Assembly: GCA_032717465.1 (NCBI GenBank)
Contig: CM064655.1
Coordinates: 17,076,902 to 17,140,901, forward strand
Direction: 5' to 3'
Length of the DNA: 64,000 nucleotides
From: Coenobita brevimanus
Lineage: Eukaryota > Arthropoda > Malacostraca > Decapoda > Coenobitidae
Shown: positions 35,403-46,800 of the stretch, piece by piece
Numbering within the stretch: position 1 is the first letter of the stretch
Layout of the letters: each line of letters begins with the position of its first letter
Made by a program: the position numbers and the translations under genes
The notes under the pieces: generated by a model
Told to the model about the DNA's origin: nothing
Databases searched by the model: none
The model's input: the letters and a program-made list of their open reading frames with translations, nothing else

Positions 35403-35449
35403 TTTTCGAATGTAGGTAATAGGCAAGTTTCACTCTGCATTTACTCTTC

Positions 35450-36300
35450 TTATTTTTTTTTTATTCTGCTGGACTTCATCGGGTAAAACTGAAGGCCTAA
35501 ATAAAAACTTGTCCTTTGTATATATTAATGTTTTTCTCACAGTAGACGAATATATCAGATTATGAAATGTCGACTTATAACCTGAATTTGACTTTTATCA
35601 ATATATAATGTTTAGAATTCTTTGTTTTGACCAGGCAGGTTTGCCAGTAATGAGTAGAGGGTTGTTTGAAAGTTACCGAGACTGCCAGAGATATGTGTTG
35701 TACTGAGGCGGAATGTAGTGCACGCCATGTTAGACTAAAGACCAGAGCAGCATGAGAAAGAATGAAGTGTGTAAAAAGTGCTCTAGTGTGGTGATGCCTA
35801 ATGACCTCTGTATTGATGCTTAGCCTCCAGTCGCTCTCAAAATCGTATGAGTACTGTTGTCTTGACCGGGGTTAATGGCGATATCATTAACATTTATGCA
35901 CCTACACTTACTCTTGTGAATAACTTATTGTAAGATGGAATAGGCCTAGAGTACAAGAGCCCTCCCGACCATGAGAGGATTAAATTCCGTGACAGACTAG
36001 ATGGCTAGATTTTCATGATAAATTTGTTGTGTGTTGGGCATGTTACATTAATCGAAGCTAATGAGCTCTGCCTAACTTGAAGCTATTATCAGTGTGTTGT
36101 GTCAGGTGCTTTACCGTGTTAGAACCAGATGAGTACTGTCTTACACTCCATGTTAGACTAGATGACCAGAGTTATATGATAAGAGTGAGTTGTGTTTAGT
36201 GTTTTACAATGATACAAACTTCCGGAAAAATGTCTGTCTTTAACCAGACACCGTAACCCCCTTAAGGGATGGTTGTTTGTCTATGAGTTAGTTCTTTTAC
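35450..36300. other. Unique AT-rich stretch, no gene seen
   Basis: Mixed sequence. Near 35720-35760 and 36145-36185 a short similar phrase recurs (CCATGTTAGACTAAAGACCAG / CCATGTTAGACTAGATGACCAG, both followed by ATGAnAA), which suggests an old duplication about 430 bp apart. Confidence 0.4.
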
Positions 36301-36388
36301 GGGAATGGGCACTAACCCTCAGCCGTCACACTTACTGACACGTAGGGAGCGCGTATGGGTTGGTTATATAGTTACCACCCAGCGTTGT

Positions 36389-36419
36389 AAATGGTTTCCT
36401 GGCTTCCAGGAAACCATTT
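36389..36419. repeat. Perfect 14-bp hairpin with 3-nt loop
   Basis: AAATGGTTTCCTGG (36389-36402) and CCAGGAAACCATTT (36406-36419) are exact reverse complements around CTT. Confidence 0.95.
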
Positions 36420-36625
36420 GGCTTGTCACCAATGTAAAGCCACCTAAAAAAGGAAAGAAAAGTACGGTAACAAAAAGTGACAGGGAAGATGAGAGAAGTA
36501 GGAAGAAAGAAGGCAAACACAGCAAAGTGATAAAGGTGAAGGAAGAAGCAGGCAGCACCACCGCCTACCACACATCAGGAAATGTGTCAGTAAATGCATC
36601 ATGTTTATGTGGCAGATCACATTGA
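36410..36625 (+). CDS. Candidate terminal exon, lysine-rich segment (unrecognised)
   Basis: Open for 71 codons to a TGA at 36623-36625, following an acceptor-like TTTCCTGGCTTCCAG. The segment starts ETIWLVTNVKPPKKGKK and continues with a highly charged region (SDREDERSRKKEGKHSK, VIKVKEEAG). It ends with a short NASCLCGRSH tail. The lysine/arginine/glutamate mix resembles disordered or nuclear protein segments, but no domain is recognised. The upstream frame stays open to an ATG at 36305, so the exon start is uncertain. The acceptor lies inside the perfect hairpin, which is unusual. An old processed fragment or chance are alternatives. Confidence 0.2.
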   Translation, partial: ETIWLVTNVKPPKKGKKSTVTKSDREDERSRKKEGKHSKVIKVKEEAGSTTAYHTSGNVSVNASCLCGRSH

Positions 36626-36773
36626 GCGTTGTTTTATTAGCAGTGTTAACCTAGTAAGCCACCCATGTGTGATAGAGTCACGGTACTTAGGTGTTATAAA
36701 GAGTGTTCAGTTAAAGGGGGGAACACTATAATGGTCGTGGGAGTAGCGAAAGTGAGGCTGCCGTAATGACGTG

Positions 36774-36775
<2 letters not shown>

Positions 36776-36816
<41 letters not shown>

Positions 36817-36900
36817 AGTGAGGAAGGATGTACGTAGTAAGGAGAGGGAAAAGGAAAGGCAGAGTCAGGAAAACGGAGATGGGATAGGAAAACAGTCGAC

Positions 36901-36994
<94 letters not shown>
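36776..36994. repeat. (TG)n and long (GA)n microsatellites
   Basis: TG run at 36776-36812, unique spacer, then GA run at 36903-36994 with one TAG interruption. Confidence 0.95.
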
Positions 36995-36996
<2 letters not shown>

Positions 36997-37194
36997 CATT
37001 ACCGCGACATCACTCTCCTTCTTGCCCCAAGCATTGTATTGTTCCTCTTTAATTACATCGTCATTAACACGTGCCGGTATATATTTAACACAGGCATTAT
37101 CACACAAGTCGTATTAGTTTAACCTTGACCTTTCATACGCTCGCCTCCGTCTGATACCCATTAAAACTCACTAATATACTTCATCCCCTTCACA

Positions 37195-37345
37195 ACACTC
37201 CTTCACTATGATGACGTCTGTTTTATTCTATTCTTGCTGCTTTCTGGTGATTCTGTTCAGCGTGGGACTCTCCAGTTTGACGTCTATATTAACATGAATT
37301 AACCCGTCCGTTAGTAACAAGAATAAATTTGTACAAAGTCAGGGT
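37195..37345. repeat. Foldback-family element, right arm shortened
   Basis: ACTCCTTCACTATGATGACG lead; left arm ATTCTATTCTTGCTGC, TTTCTGGTGATTCTGTTCAG, ACTCTCCAGTTTGA; then AACCCGTCCGTTAGTAACAAG and AATAAATT as a truncated right arm. Confidence 0.6.
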
Positions 37346-37568
37346 ATTGAAAGGGTTAATTTAGCTCATTAACTTGTAGTCTGCCACATTAACAATTAAA
37401 TCACTAACACAGTTCATCTCGTATGTAAAGATCAGGTTTTATTCCCTAACGGAATGCACATTACGGTCTCTTTTGTCGTTGTCAGGCCTGTCTTTGTATT
37501 TTCATCCTTTTCTTTTTTTTTTTCTTTTTCTCTGCATTCTTACCTCTTTCCCATACCCTGGCATTTGC

Positions 37569-37600
<32 letters not shown>

Positions 37601-37602
<2 letters not shown>

Positions 37603-37996
37603 AGCCTCTGTGGTACAGTGGTAAAGTGTGCGTTTTCGTACACTGAAGAACGAGGGTTCGCGCCCCGCCAGGGTAATAAACTTTGGGAGCGTTCTTCTGG
37701 CCACGTACTGCATTGGCGGACATCAGGGGTGCTGTGGTTGAACCAGTGTTGCATACTATAAAGTATGTTTGCACCCAGTCGGCTTGCTTGGGCCGATTAC
37801 ACTTGGTTACACAGACTACACACACACATCCAAAGCCACACCAACACTACAATTACACTTACAAGCACTTCTCACCCTACATACAATCTCTACCAGACAG
37901 CCTAAGCCACTTGGTAGAGATACATTGGCTGTATCGTCCCCGCTTCGGTTGAGATAGGCTGGTCTTACAGTGGACACTCAAACGGCTGATGAGATG

Positions 37997-38018
<22 letters not shown>
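37601..38018 (+). repeat. tRNA-derived SINE, copy 1, in (AT)n
   Basis: Begins GGAGCCTCTG right after a 30-bp (AT)n. The Pol III A-box-like TGGTACAGTGG is at 37611-37621 and the B-box-like GGTTCGCGCCC starts at about 37655, at tRNA-like spacing. The body is about 330 bp. It ends GGCTGATGAGATG and then (AT)n at 37997-38018, followed by a short (GT)n. It is nearly identical over its full length to 46801-47198. SINEs of this kind are transcribed by Pol III and copied by a partner LINE. The active partner is not visible. Confidence 0.88.
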
Positions 38019-38036
<18 letters not shown>

Positions 38037-38509
38037 TTGTTCATTCTATTGACCCCCCCCCTTTTTTTTTGTCAACCTTTTTCGCCCCTTTCCCTTTTCT
38101 TTCCTCCCCTACCCACTCTCACCCCGGCAGTGCTTGGGGGCAAACCATTAAGAGTTTCCTGCGTCACGGAGAGGTGGTGGTGGTGGTGGTGATGTGGAGG
38201 GAATGGCCCTTCTTACTTTTGCTGCACTGCCTGCCCTCTCACTCACCACACTCCTCTCACACAGTTACCCGCAAAGTGTCAAGACATATCTCTAGAGATA
38301 AATATTGGAAATAAAGGTTATCATTATCATCATCAGAACCATGTAGAACCATGTAGCCGAGAAATATATGGAATGGTGAAAATGTAAGGATTGTCAAAAA
38401 TTAGCAACGAGATTACGTGGTGGTGACGTAGAGATGGTAAGAAGTGAGGACGTTAGGGTGAGTCTTGATTTCAGTGCTGTGAATAGTTGGTTATATCCAC
38501 ATATGCAGC

Positions 38510-38860
38510 TGCAGTGGCTTGACTGATAAAGTATTCTTCTGGCCATTCGTGTGCCTCGAGTCTAGGGTTCGAACCCAGGTCGTAGTGGATGTTTAAATTG
38601 GGTGCTGCTAGTATCCCCTTTCCTATATTTGCTTGTGTTCGCACCCTTTTGGTTCTACCGACTTTGACACCCATCAGCATAGGCCATAAACACTTCGACT
38701 TTTACATCCACCAGTCCTCCTACAGACTCTCTTTTTTTATTCGTACTTCACCGGCATGGAGAAGGATAAAAAGTGGCAGTCATGTTCCCTTCCAGGAGAA
38801 GGTCAGGCACTTTAATGACTTACTGTATATGGACAAATACATAATAACATACTGAAGTTG
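38510..38860 (+). repeat. tRNA-derived SINE of a second type
   Basis: A-box-like TGGCTTGACTGATAAAG at about 38515 and perfect B box GGTTCGAACC at 38566-38575. The tail contains GTACTTCACCGGCATGGAG, resembling TACTTCGTTAGCATGGAGG in the copy at 61880-62215, so these two likely belong to one family. The 3' limit is uncertain. Confidence 0.7.
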
Positions 38861-38929
38861 TATTTGTTAAGATACAACAGTTTTGGTCCAGCGTGGACCC
38901 TCATCATATATTTTTAGTAAGAAACGAGG

Positions 38930-39145
38930 TTCTGGGTTTGAAGTGAGGCACGAGGGAAATGAGGTACTGGGTAAGAAGTGATACAGGGAGTAGGAAGTGA
39001 GGCAGTGAGTGAGAAATGAGGCACTGAGTAAGAAGTGAGGCAGCGAGTAGTAAGGGAGTGAGTAAGAATAAGGCAGTGAGTAAATATTAATCTAGTGAGT
39101 AAGAAATGAGGCAGTGAGTGAGGGAGTGGGTAAGTAGAAAGTTGT
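38930..39145 (+). repeat. Degenerate short tandem block (GAGGCAGTGAGTAAGAAGT)
   Basis: A GAAGTGAGGCAGTGAGTAA-type motif of roughly 20-25 bp recurs about ten times with many changes. Confidence 0.75.
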
Positions 39146-39198
39146 GAGGCGGCAGTATGAGGAAGCAGGAGGTCGCTCGCCCTGGTGCTACTTCCGGA

Positions 39199-39300
39199 TT
39201 TTTTTTTTTTTTTTTTTAATCAGTTTGACGTCAGGAGCAGCAGGCACAAACTTTTGCTCTTCAACTTTATAAATATCCCCCCGAGAGGACTTCCTGCAGG

Positions 39301-39381
<81 letters not shown>

Positions 39382-39520
39382 CGCGCTAATAATAATAATA
39401 ATAATAATGATGATGATGATGATGATGATGATGATAATAATAATAATATTAAACGGTCTATTGAAGTTGGAGCCATGAGGCTGAAAATATACAGTTTTGA
39501 TACACGGCAAACATGATAAG

Positions 39521-39560
<40 letters not shown>
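39199..39560. repeat. Poly(T), (TG)n, (TAA)n-(TGA)n, (TG)n series
   Basis: T run at 39199-39217; TG 39303-39386; then TAA units, TGA units and TAA units again (39387-39449); unique spacer; TG 39521-39560. Confidence 0.95.
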
Positions 39561-39563
<3 letters not shown>

Positions 39564-40139
39564 ACAGTGTACGTGTATGTGTGAGGTGTGTGGTGTGGTG
39601 TGGCGTGGTGTGTTCCTGTGATTACGTGAGGCAGGGGTGTGTCAAGTGTGTCGTGGATGCATAAGGAGGAAGAGGGGGAGGGGTATAGGGAGTGGCCAGT
39701 GTTTGTGTACGTGGTGAGGGGTGCTTCAGGAACAGGTCGTCTGGGTGGTGGGAGGGTGTATTTCAGGCCATGTGACTGTCTGTGTGAAACGTTATGTAAG
39801 TTAAAGACAGTATTTTTTTTTTCCAATGTTCGTGTACCGGTACTCGGTGAGAGGCGGTTCATTTGGAGGTCGAGAGAATGGTGGAAGTATATGATGGAAG
39901 TAAGTAAGGTCTGTGTGGTAGGGAGGGAGTGGGGCCATGTGAAAGTCAGTGGGAGAAGTGGGAGGTAAGGAGGATGTTTGGCAGTGTTTGTGTACTTGAG
40001 GAGAGATGGCCCTTCAGCAGGTCATCTGGATAGTGGCAGTGTGTGATGGAAGTAAGGTTTTTGGTGGAAGGAGTGAGTGAGGTCATGCTAAATGTCAGAG
40101 TGAAAATCAAGACATGTGAGTTAATACGTTAAATCCAGT

Positions 40140-40260
40140 AACTTTTATTTTTTGAGCTGCTTTCAAACGGTTATATTGAACTTAGGAACAGTGTCCTGCT
40201 GAAGGGTTTATTGAAGCCAGTATCTACAGTAATTGCTCAAGTAAAGAAAAAAATCTAAAT
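40140..40260 (+). repeat. Foldback-family left-arm copy
   Basis: TTTTATTTTTTGAGCTGC, TTTCAAACGGTTATATTGAA, CTTAGGAACAGTGTCC, TGCTGAAGGGTTTATTGAAG in family order. The right arm is not recognisable. Confidence 0.5.
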
Positions 40261-40303
40261 TCATTGTACTACAATCGTCTGGGGTCAAGGAGGGTGGTTG
40301 TCA

Positions 40304-40679
<376 letters not shown>

Positions 40680-40919
40680 TGGCGAGAGCGACACGTGCCA
40701 TGCCACCATTGCACTTGCTCTTTACCACTTCACTCATTATTGCATTTCCGCTACACACATCCGACTTCATTCAGCTTAGCAAAAGAAATCAAGGTTGTGA
40801 TGGTATTAGATGAGATTTGTTTGTAGCCCCTTGACTACAAAATTCCAGAGTTAATTAAATAACCTGGAGCCAACAGGATTAAACTGGACCAATACGTCAT
40901 CAAAGGTCACTGCTGTGCT

Positions 40920-41190
40920 GAGCCGGGAGCGAGGGAGGGGGAAGGGGAACAGAGAGGGGAGGAGTAGGAGGAATTGAGGAGTGGTCAGCGCGTGCTCTGG
41001 CGCGTGTCGGGTGTTTTGTTGGTGGGAGGAAGGAGGGAGAGGGATGTGGATAGGAGGGAGTGAGGAGGAGGGGGAGTGAGGGTGGAGGGGTGGGGCGGAA
41101 GAGGGGGAGGGAGTTATAAAGAGTGGGGTGGGAGAGGAGCTTGGGAACGGGGGTGAAGTAAGGAGGGGCGGGGGAGGTATGGAAGGGGAA
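40920..41190 (+). repeat. G-rich purine tract
   Basis: GGGAGG/GGAGGGAG words dominate the plus strand. It is the opposite strand bias of the pyrimidine tracts elsewhere. Confidence 0.8.
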
Positions 41191-41519
41191 CAGTTCTCCC
41201 ACGCTTCCCCCCCTACTCCTATCTGGCGTTCACTAAGCCACGGTGTCCATTACCAGCGGCACCACACTAACCTCAACAGCAGTAGCGTGGCCAGGTTATG
41301 TAAATTCCCTCACTAACTCATCACCTCACCACAGCCATCATTCACGCCTAATACCCACGCCAATCTGAGTCCATATAGAACTGTGGCCGAGCTTCATGTT
41401 TATTTATGCTGTAGCGCCTGCATTGATGGTCTCCAGAGTTTAGTACATTAAATCCCTTCACAAAGATGATTTATTAAAATTATGTAATCTGCCACCAGGC
41501 ACTTAGTTTGAGTTATGAA

Positions 41520-41860
41520 GAACCTGTCATGCTAATCACTTCACCACCATGACATTATTTTCGTACTTGTTATCACCAGACGAAGTTATTAATTTTAGGG
41601 GAGACCAGTTCAAACTGGAGGAAGTAGATATAGCCTTCATTAACCCATTCACTTCACTGGAGCTCTCCTAAGCCATATAGAATCGTCAGGTGCTAGCAAG
41701 AATACAGTGAAATACCTCCTGGGAATCAAGGGATGAGAATGGTCAGCAGAAATCTCCAGTACTCCCATCACTGAAGACTAACATGTTATATAATTCTAGC
41801 TTCATTCACGTTTTTATTCAGATTAAGAAAGAGATCTCGAACCGAAGGGGGTTAAATACG
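41520..41860. repeat. Foldback-family element with both arms, plus a second left arm
   Basis: Left arm 41560-41625 (GTACTTGTTATCACCAGACG, TTATTAATTTTAGGGGAGAC, CAAACTGGAGGA). Centre TAGATATAGCCTTCATT. Right arm 41640-41705 (TTAACCCATTCACTTCACTG, GAGCTCTCCTAAGCC, AATCGTCAGGTGCTAGCAAG). Another left arm lies at about 41785-41855 (TTTTATTCAGATTAAGAAAG, ATCTCGAACCGAAGGGGGTT). Confidence 0.7.
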
Positions 41861-41869
41861 TCCATGATA

Positions 41870-42460
41870 TTACCAACTGCCCCTCATCTGAACCGGTAGT
41901 ATTGCATAGTGAGTTAGTGAGTAGGTTTGTGGGGCTGCTGGGTGTGGGGATGTTGGGAGAGGGAGGTGAGGTCAGACAAGGGGGTCGTGATGTAGGCCGG
42001 AACTATTCTTGCTGTCACCGCTTTGACAATGGGGTGTTTATGTGTTAGGTTCGTGTTCCCAATGACTTAGGAGGCTTTGAAACACGTACCATAAGCGATT
42101 TGTTTTTTCCTTATACGGTACCTTAATATTCCGTTGTATACGACTGCATGTAGACTATGTCGATATTATTATGCTGTAAATAACATGCGGATTTTTAGTA
42201 AGGATTAATATATAAAACAAATCACAGTGAAAGAAGCGATATGAAGTCTTCGTTGTCAAAGGGAATATGAATTTTATACACAACCACGCATCTCTAATGT
42301 CCCCATGGCGGGATGGTGCCGGCAACAAGTATCATATATTGTTAGTGATAAGATAAGAGATTAGGAATAGTAAGGAGCGAGATTGCCCATGGTGAAAACT
42401 AAATAAAAGAACGTTGGTCAGATGAAAATAATCACTCTGGCTGAGAGAATGTTTAAATAT
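41870..42460. other. Unique stretch, no gene seen
   Basis: AT-leaning mixed sequence without recognisable coding or repeat structure. Confidence 0.4.
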
Positions 42461-42461
42461 T

Positions 42462-42466
<5 letters not shown>

Positions 42467-42501
<35 letters not shown>

Positions 42502-42800
42502 ACTGTGCTAGGTGATTACGTGAGGCATCAGTGATATGTTAATGTGAATTGCTAACCAGGTACTGTATTTGCAGCGTTAATCCCTTCCTTATAATGACCT
42601 CTTTATTTTTTTTTTTTTTCCAGTGTCGGAAGATTATATTCAGCTGAGAGGAGAGCCATAATTGTGAATGGATTAATGGCAGTGTTCAGTAGTCCCATTG
42701 AATACGATAACGTCTTTTTATATTGTACTTTCAGCAGACGGTTTCATTCAATATAGAGGAGAATTTTCCTGGCGAAGGGGTTTATTGAAATTATTTTAGT
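42467..42800. repeat. 34-nt poly(T) and two foldback left arms
   Basis: T run at 42467-42500. Then AATCCCTTCCTTATAATGACC ... GAAGATTATATTCAGCTGAG (to about 42680) and TTTTATATTGTACTTTCAGC, AGACGGTTTCATTCAATA, GGCGAAGGGGTTTATTG (to about 42795). Confidence 0.55.
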
Positions 42801-43627
42801 GAGGCTGATAAGGAAGGCAGATACTCGTATCATAGCAACTGTTTGGAGAAAGATAAGCACTGGTAACTGTGGGAATGAACTGAAAAAACGGCGATATTTG
42901 TAACCGCCATGGTTGCAACAGTGGGAAGAATACTGACGGCAAAAAGTGAGGTGGAAGTGGTGGTGGTGGTCAGGTGGAAAGTGAGGAAAGTTTCACGATG
43001 ATCTGCTGTAAAACACTTCACTCTCATCGCCCCACAGGAATGACTCCACCAACTGTGTACGCTTTTGTATTTTGGGACGTGAGGAAGTTCAAGTTTGTAG
43101 GCGAGGAAGTTGTTTTTGTGGATGGGGAAGATCAGAGGGAGTTATGAGTGGAGTTGCTGTGAGTATAGAGTTATATGATACAGATATTTATAGAAAAGAG
43201 GGTTGTTGCAAAGGATGATGAGTGGATTGGTATGTTAACCCTTTCATCATGGTGTCATATATATTCAACCTGGTATGACCTCTAATGGTACATAGGTTGG
43301 GAATTGGGTGTTGGTACTGTTGTTATAATATGTGATTGGAGAGTATTGTTGTGGTTTGATTCCTCTTATGGTTTGGTGCCTTCTTCACCTAAATGAATTA
43401 GTTTGCCGGTAGCCAGAGTGAAAACCTAGTGTCCCAGCTGTACTTTATTGATCAGGAGTAGAGATTATGTTTAAAGGGGTGGACAAACGTAAGTAGTTGT
43501 CAGTAGGATAGTTTTGTTTGTGAGATATTATGCAAGGGAAATATTGATGGTGTGGTTATTAGAGGTATGGTGTTTTGGAGATATGTTTGAGGGAAATCAG
43601 GCTGGAGTGGGAAGATGGAGCACTGAA

Positions 43628-44095
43628 ACAAGTAAAGCAAGGGGAGGTTTTATGAACGAGGCTTTGATGTAGCAGAAGACGTAGCACAGCAGTAAGTAAC
43701 GTATATTTTGTGAGTAGGAAAACTTTGAGTGAACGAAGAAGATAACTGAAGAAGTTAAAGGAAGAGGAGATTTTGTGAGTGTGAAGTTGGTGTGGCGAGA
43801 AAGTTACATAACTACAGCAAGTAAAATAAGAGATTTTGCGAATGAGAAAGACTGGGGTGAGCGAGGGTGATTAAACTCTGCAACAGGTAAAACAAGAGGA
43901 AGTTTATTGGGCGAACGAGGAGGATAAAACACCGCCACAAGTAAAACAAGGAAAGATTTTGTGAATGGAGGCTGGAGTGAGAGGCGAGGGTGGTAAAACA
44001 GCAACAAGTAAAGTAAAAGGTGTTGTGAGTCAGTGCTGATGTGGACGAGGAAGGCAGCACAGAGCAACAGGTAAAATAAGAGGTTTTGTTAGTGG
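43628..44095 (+). repeat. Degenerate ~63-bp tandem array, eight units
   Basis: An AACAAGTAAAACAAGAGG phrase followed by TTTTGTGAATGAGG and GGAGTGAGCGAGG recurs with starts near 43631, 43691, 43753, 43820, 43886, 43940, 44007 and 44070 (spacings 54-67, mean 63). Units are strongly diverged. The minus strand has 80-odd-codon open frames rich in Leu/Phe (for example SLFYLWRCFILL) that follow the repeat. Confidence 0.8.
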
Positions 44096-44289
44096 TTAGT
44101 GTAGTGTTACTGCTGAAGATGTGTAAGACTGACTGTGTTGTACCATACTATGTTGAAAGCTGGAAGACTCCGTACAGTAGATTGGCTTGTTGGGTAGTCT
44201 GTTGGTGAAGGGTGGTAACGGGTAGGGATGTGGTGCTGTAGTGAAAAAGTACAGAAGTACTAGATGCGGAAGCTTCAGGACCTTTCATC

Positions 44290-44490
44290 TAATGCCCTGC
44301 GTGTGTTGTGGTATGAGAGTGTGATTTTGTGCGGTATGGTGTGAGAGGGTGGAATGATGTGGTTTGGTGTGGTGTGGTGTGGCTTCTCAAAACTCGCTGA
44401 AGTCGAATGGAGTGAAGCATCTCGCGTCCAAAAAATAGTGAGGGGCAGACGAAAAGAGTCGCTCTCAGAAATTTTCCTGTGTCAATAAAT
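44290..44490 (+). repeat. Dispersed repeat, copy 1 (GTGTGGTGTGG plus conserved 3' block)
   Basis: A GTGGTATGAGAGTGTG / GTGTGGTGTGGTGTGGC stretch is followed by AAGTCGAATGGAGTGAAGC, ATCTCGCGTCC, AAAAATAGTGAGGGGCAG and AGAGTCGCTC. The same order occurs at 59170-59390 (GTCTACGGGAGTGAAGC, ACCTTGCGTCCG, GGAACCGCTC). Confidence 0.7.
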
Positions 44491-44517
44491 GTATTGTTCT
44501 TTGTTGCTGTTGTTTCT

Positions 44518-44542
44518 GTTGGTGGTGGTGGTGGTGGTGGTT
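44518..44542. repeat. Short (GGT)n run
   Basis: Eight GGT units. ACAACA and GATGATG stretches follow to 44800 without strict period. Confidence 0.85.
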
Positions 44543-44949
44543 CCGCAAACCGAAACTTAATCAGTTTTTATTAGAGATAATTGTTTTCACGTTCATCATT
44601 TTATCGAATCTTCGGTCCATATGATCCTTGGGCAGCAACAACAGCAACAACAATATTAGGGGGGAACCATGGTAATGATGGTGGTGGTGATGTCAGTGTG
44701 CAAAAATGCTATTGCTGCTGCTGTTGGACCTGATGATAATGACGTTGGTGATAGTGAAGTGTGTGGTTATTCATGTATTATACATTGATGATGATACTGA
44801 TGGTACTATTGATGCCGGGTGATGATGTGGGTGTATTATGCAGTGAGCGTGGGAGCGTGGGATGAGCCCGGGCCTGCCAGCCTCCCGAAGAATCGATGAG
44901 AACCTCTGAATATTTCATCAAGGGCTGTGGGTTGTGAGGTGTCCCGCAC

Positions 44950-46190
44950 ACTCATTCTGGCCCCCCTCCCTTCCCTCCGCCCCTCCTCCCACTCGCCTGG
45001 TCTGTACTTCACCCCTCAGCCGCCCCCTTACCCCATCACTGGTCCACATTTCACCTACCTCCGCCCCCTCACCTGCCCCGTATATCACCCATCACCGCCC
45101 TCTCCCCTACCTCGTTTATCACCCATCACTTTACCGTTCTCCGCCCCCCTCACCTGGCTCCCATTTCACCTTTCACCCTTCCTCTAGACCCGTTCCCGTG
45201 TGGCCCCCCATCTATCACCACCCTATCATCGGCCCATCTCGCGCATCTATAGCACCAGGTTCATCTTTCACCCTTCACCACACCCATATATCATCTCAAG
45301 CTGTACATCTTTCTTCACCGTTAACTTAGCGTCTTGTATCATCCCTCGTCACCTGTTCTCATCTGTTCACCTTGTCTCTTGTGCCTTATTCCATCACATC
45401 TTCATCGTATGTTTGTGTTTCATTCATACACCCTTCCATTTATCCCGTCTCTTCATTCATTTAGTTTTCTCCCTCTCTCATCTGTCTCTTCTTTCGTTCC
45501 TTTAGTCATCTCCCACACCCTCAGTACCTGTGTCCTCGCCTCTCCTTCATCCATCCATCCATCCATCCATCCTATCCAACCATTCATTAGTTTCCTCCAT
45601 CCCTCGTGGCTTTTTCAGCTTCCGCCTTCCTTTCGTCCGTTCATCACGTCCTCATCACCTGTTTTGTCGCCTTTTCTTCCACCATACAGCCTCCCTTTCC
45701 AACATGTCAAACCATTCATCAGTTTGCACTCATCTTGCCATCTCTTACGTCGTTCCTCTTCGCTACGTCCGTCCATCACATCTTCACCACGTGTTTCTTC
45801 ACCTCTCCTTTTTTTCGTCCATCCCCTTTCTCTACCATAAGATTTCCTTCCTCCCTTCCATCCCCCACGTTTTCCCTCTCTCATGTCATAGTTCCTCCCT
45901 CTTTTCTTCCTTCGGGCGTCTATCTTATCGCCATGATCTTTTCTTTACCGTTCCTTCAGTTCAACCTTTTGCTTCATGCTTTTTTACTGTCTTTTTTTCC
46001 CATCCCTCACTTATTACCTCTTCCTTCCTTATTTCTTCATAATCCATCACATATTCACTACTTGTTTCCCTACCTCTTCTTTCCTCTAACATACATCCTC
46101 CCGTTCCATCCTGGCCATTTATTCCATCCCCACATACAGAGCCTTTGTTCACCGTCTTCCATTTCACTCAAGTTTATTCCCATTCCATTG
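44950..46190 (+). repeat. Pyrimidine-rich region
   Basis: C/T-dominated plus strand (CCCCTCACC, TCATCC, TTCCTTC words), with a short (CATC)n/(ATCC)n run at 45549-45570. Ser/His/Phe/Leu-rich open frames up to about 234 codons are composition artefacts. Confidence 0.8.
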
Positions 46191-46199
46191 TTCCTCTTA

Positions 46200-46460
46200 G
46201 CCCCTTCAGTACAGTGGTGTATTTTTCTGGTATATTGGTGCTGCCTTCATGTGATTTTAGCTTACGATGGATCACTTCATCCTGGAAAGATTAATGAAGG
46301 CTGTTCCTAACCCCTCCTGTAAAAAAAAAAAAAAAAAAATCCCGTTGCTGAACCGGATAATTTGAAGGTTGCAAGAAGTTAACCTTTTCACTACGATGAC
46401 GAGTGTTCTAAAATGCATATTTTATTTACTCAGACGATTTTATTCAGCTGAAAACTGACT
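46200..46460. repeat. Foldback-family element with an A run in one arm
   Basis: CCCCTTCAGTACAGTGG lead; left arm TATATTGGTGCTGCC, TTCATGTGATTTTAGC, ATCCTGGAAAGA; centre TTAATGAAGGCTGTTCC; right arm TAACCCCTCCTGT, then 19 A, then TGAACCGGATAATTTGAAGG and TTGCAAGAAG. A further left arm begins at 46390 (ACTACGATGACGAG, CAGACGATTTTATTCAGCTG). Confidence 0.65.
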
Positions 46461-46671
46461 CCTCTTCGGGCTAATCCCCCCAGCTGAAGAGTGATGTGAA
46501 GGAAGGGGAAGGGACTTGAAGGGTGGAGAGGAAGCACAACAAATAAAAAACTGAAGAAAAAATGTAGTTAAGAGGAGAAGAGAGGCGGTGGGAGGGGAAG
46601 AGGCGAAGTAATCAGGGTGATGGAGGAAGAGGGGAGGGCGGATGGAAAATAAATGCAAGAGAAAACATAAT

Positions 46672-46688
46672 AGAGAGAGAGAGAGAGA
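46672..46688. repeat. Short (GA)n run
   Basis: GA dinucleotide run, followed within 70 bp by CATACATA-type units. Confidence 0.85.
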
Positions 46689-46800
46689 TTCTGTAAGTAC
46701 TTCAGTGAACATCGGCATGCATACATACATAAACACATAACATGCATACATATATTCATACATGAATCCATACTCATGTAATCTTACATACAATATATAT

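Noticed and set aside
37601..37700. Functional tRNA gene
   Set aside because: A- and B-box-like motifs are present, but no clean cloverleaf or anticodon arm is evident and the unit continues as a 400-bp repeat with a twin copy.
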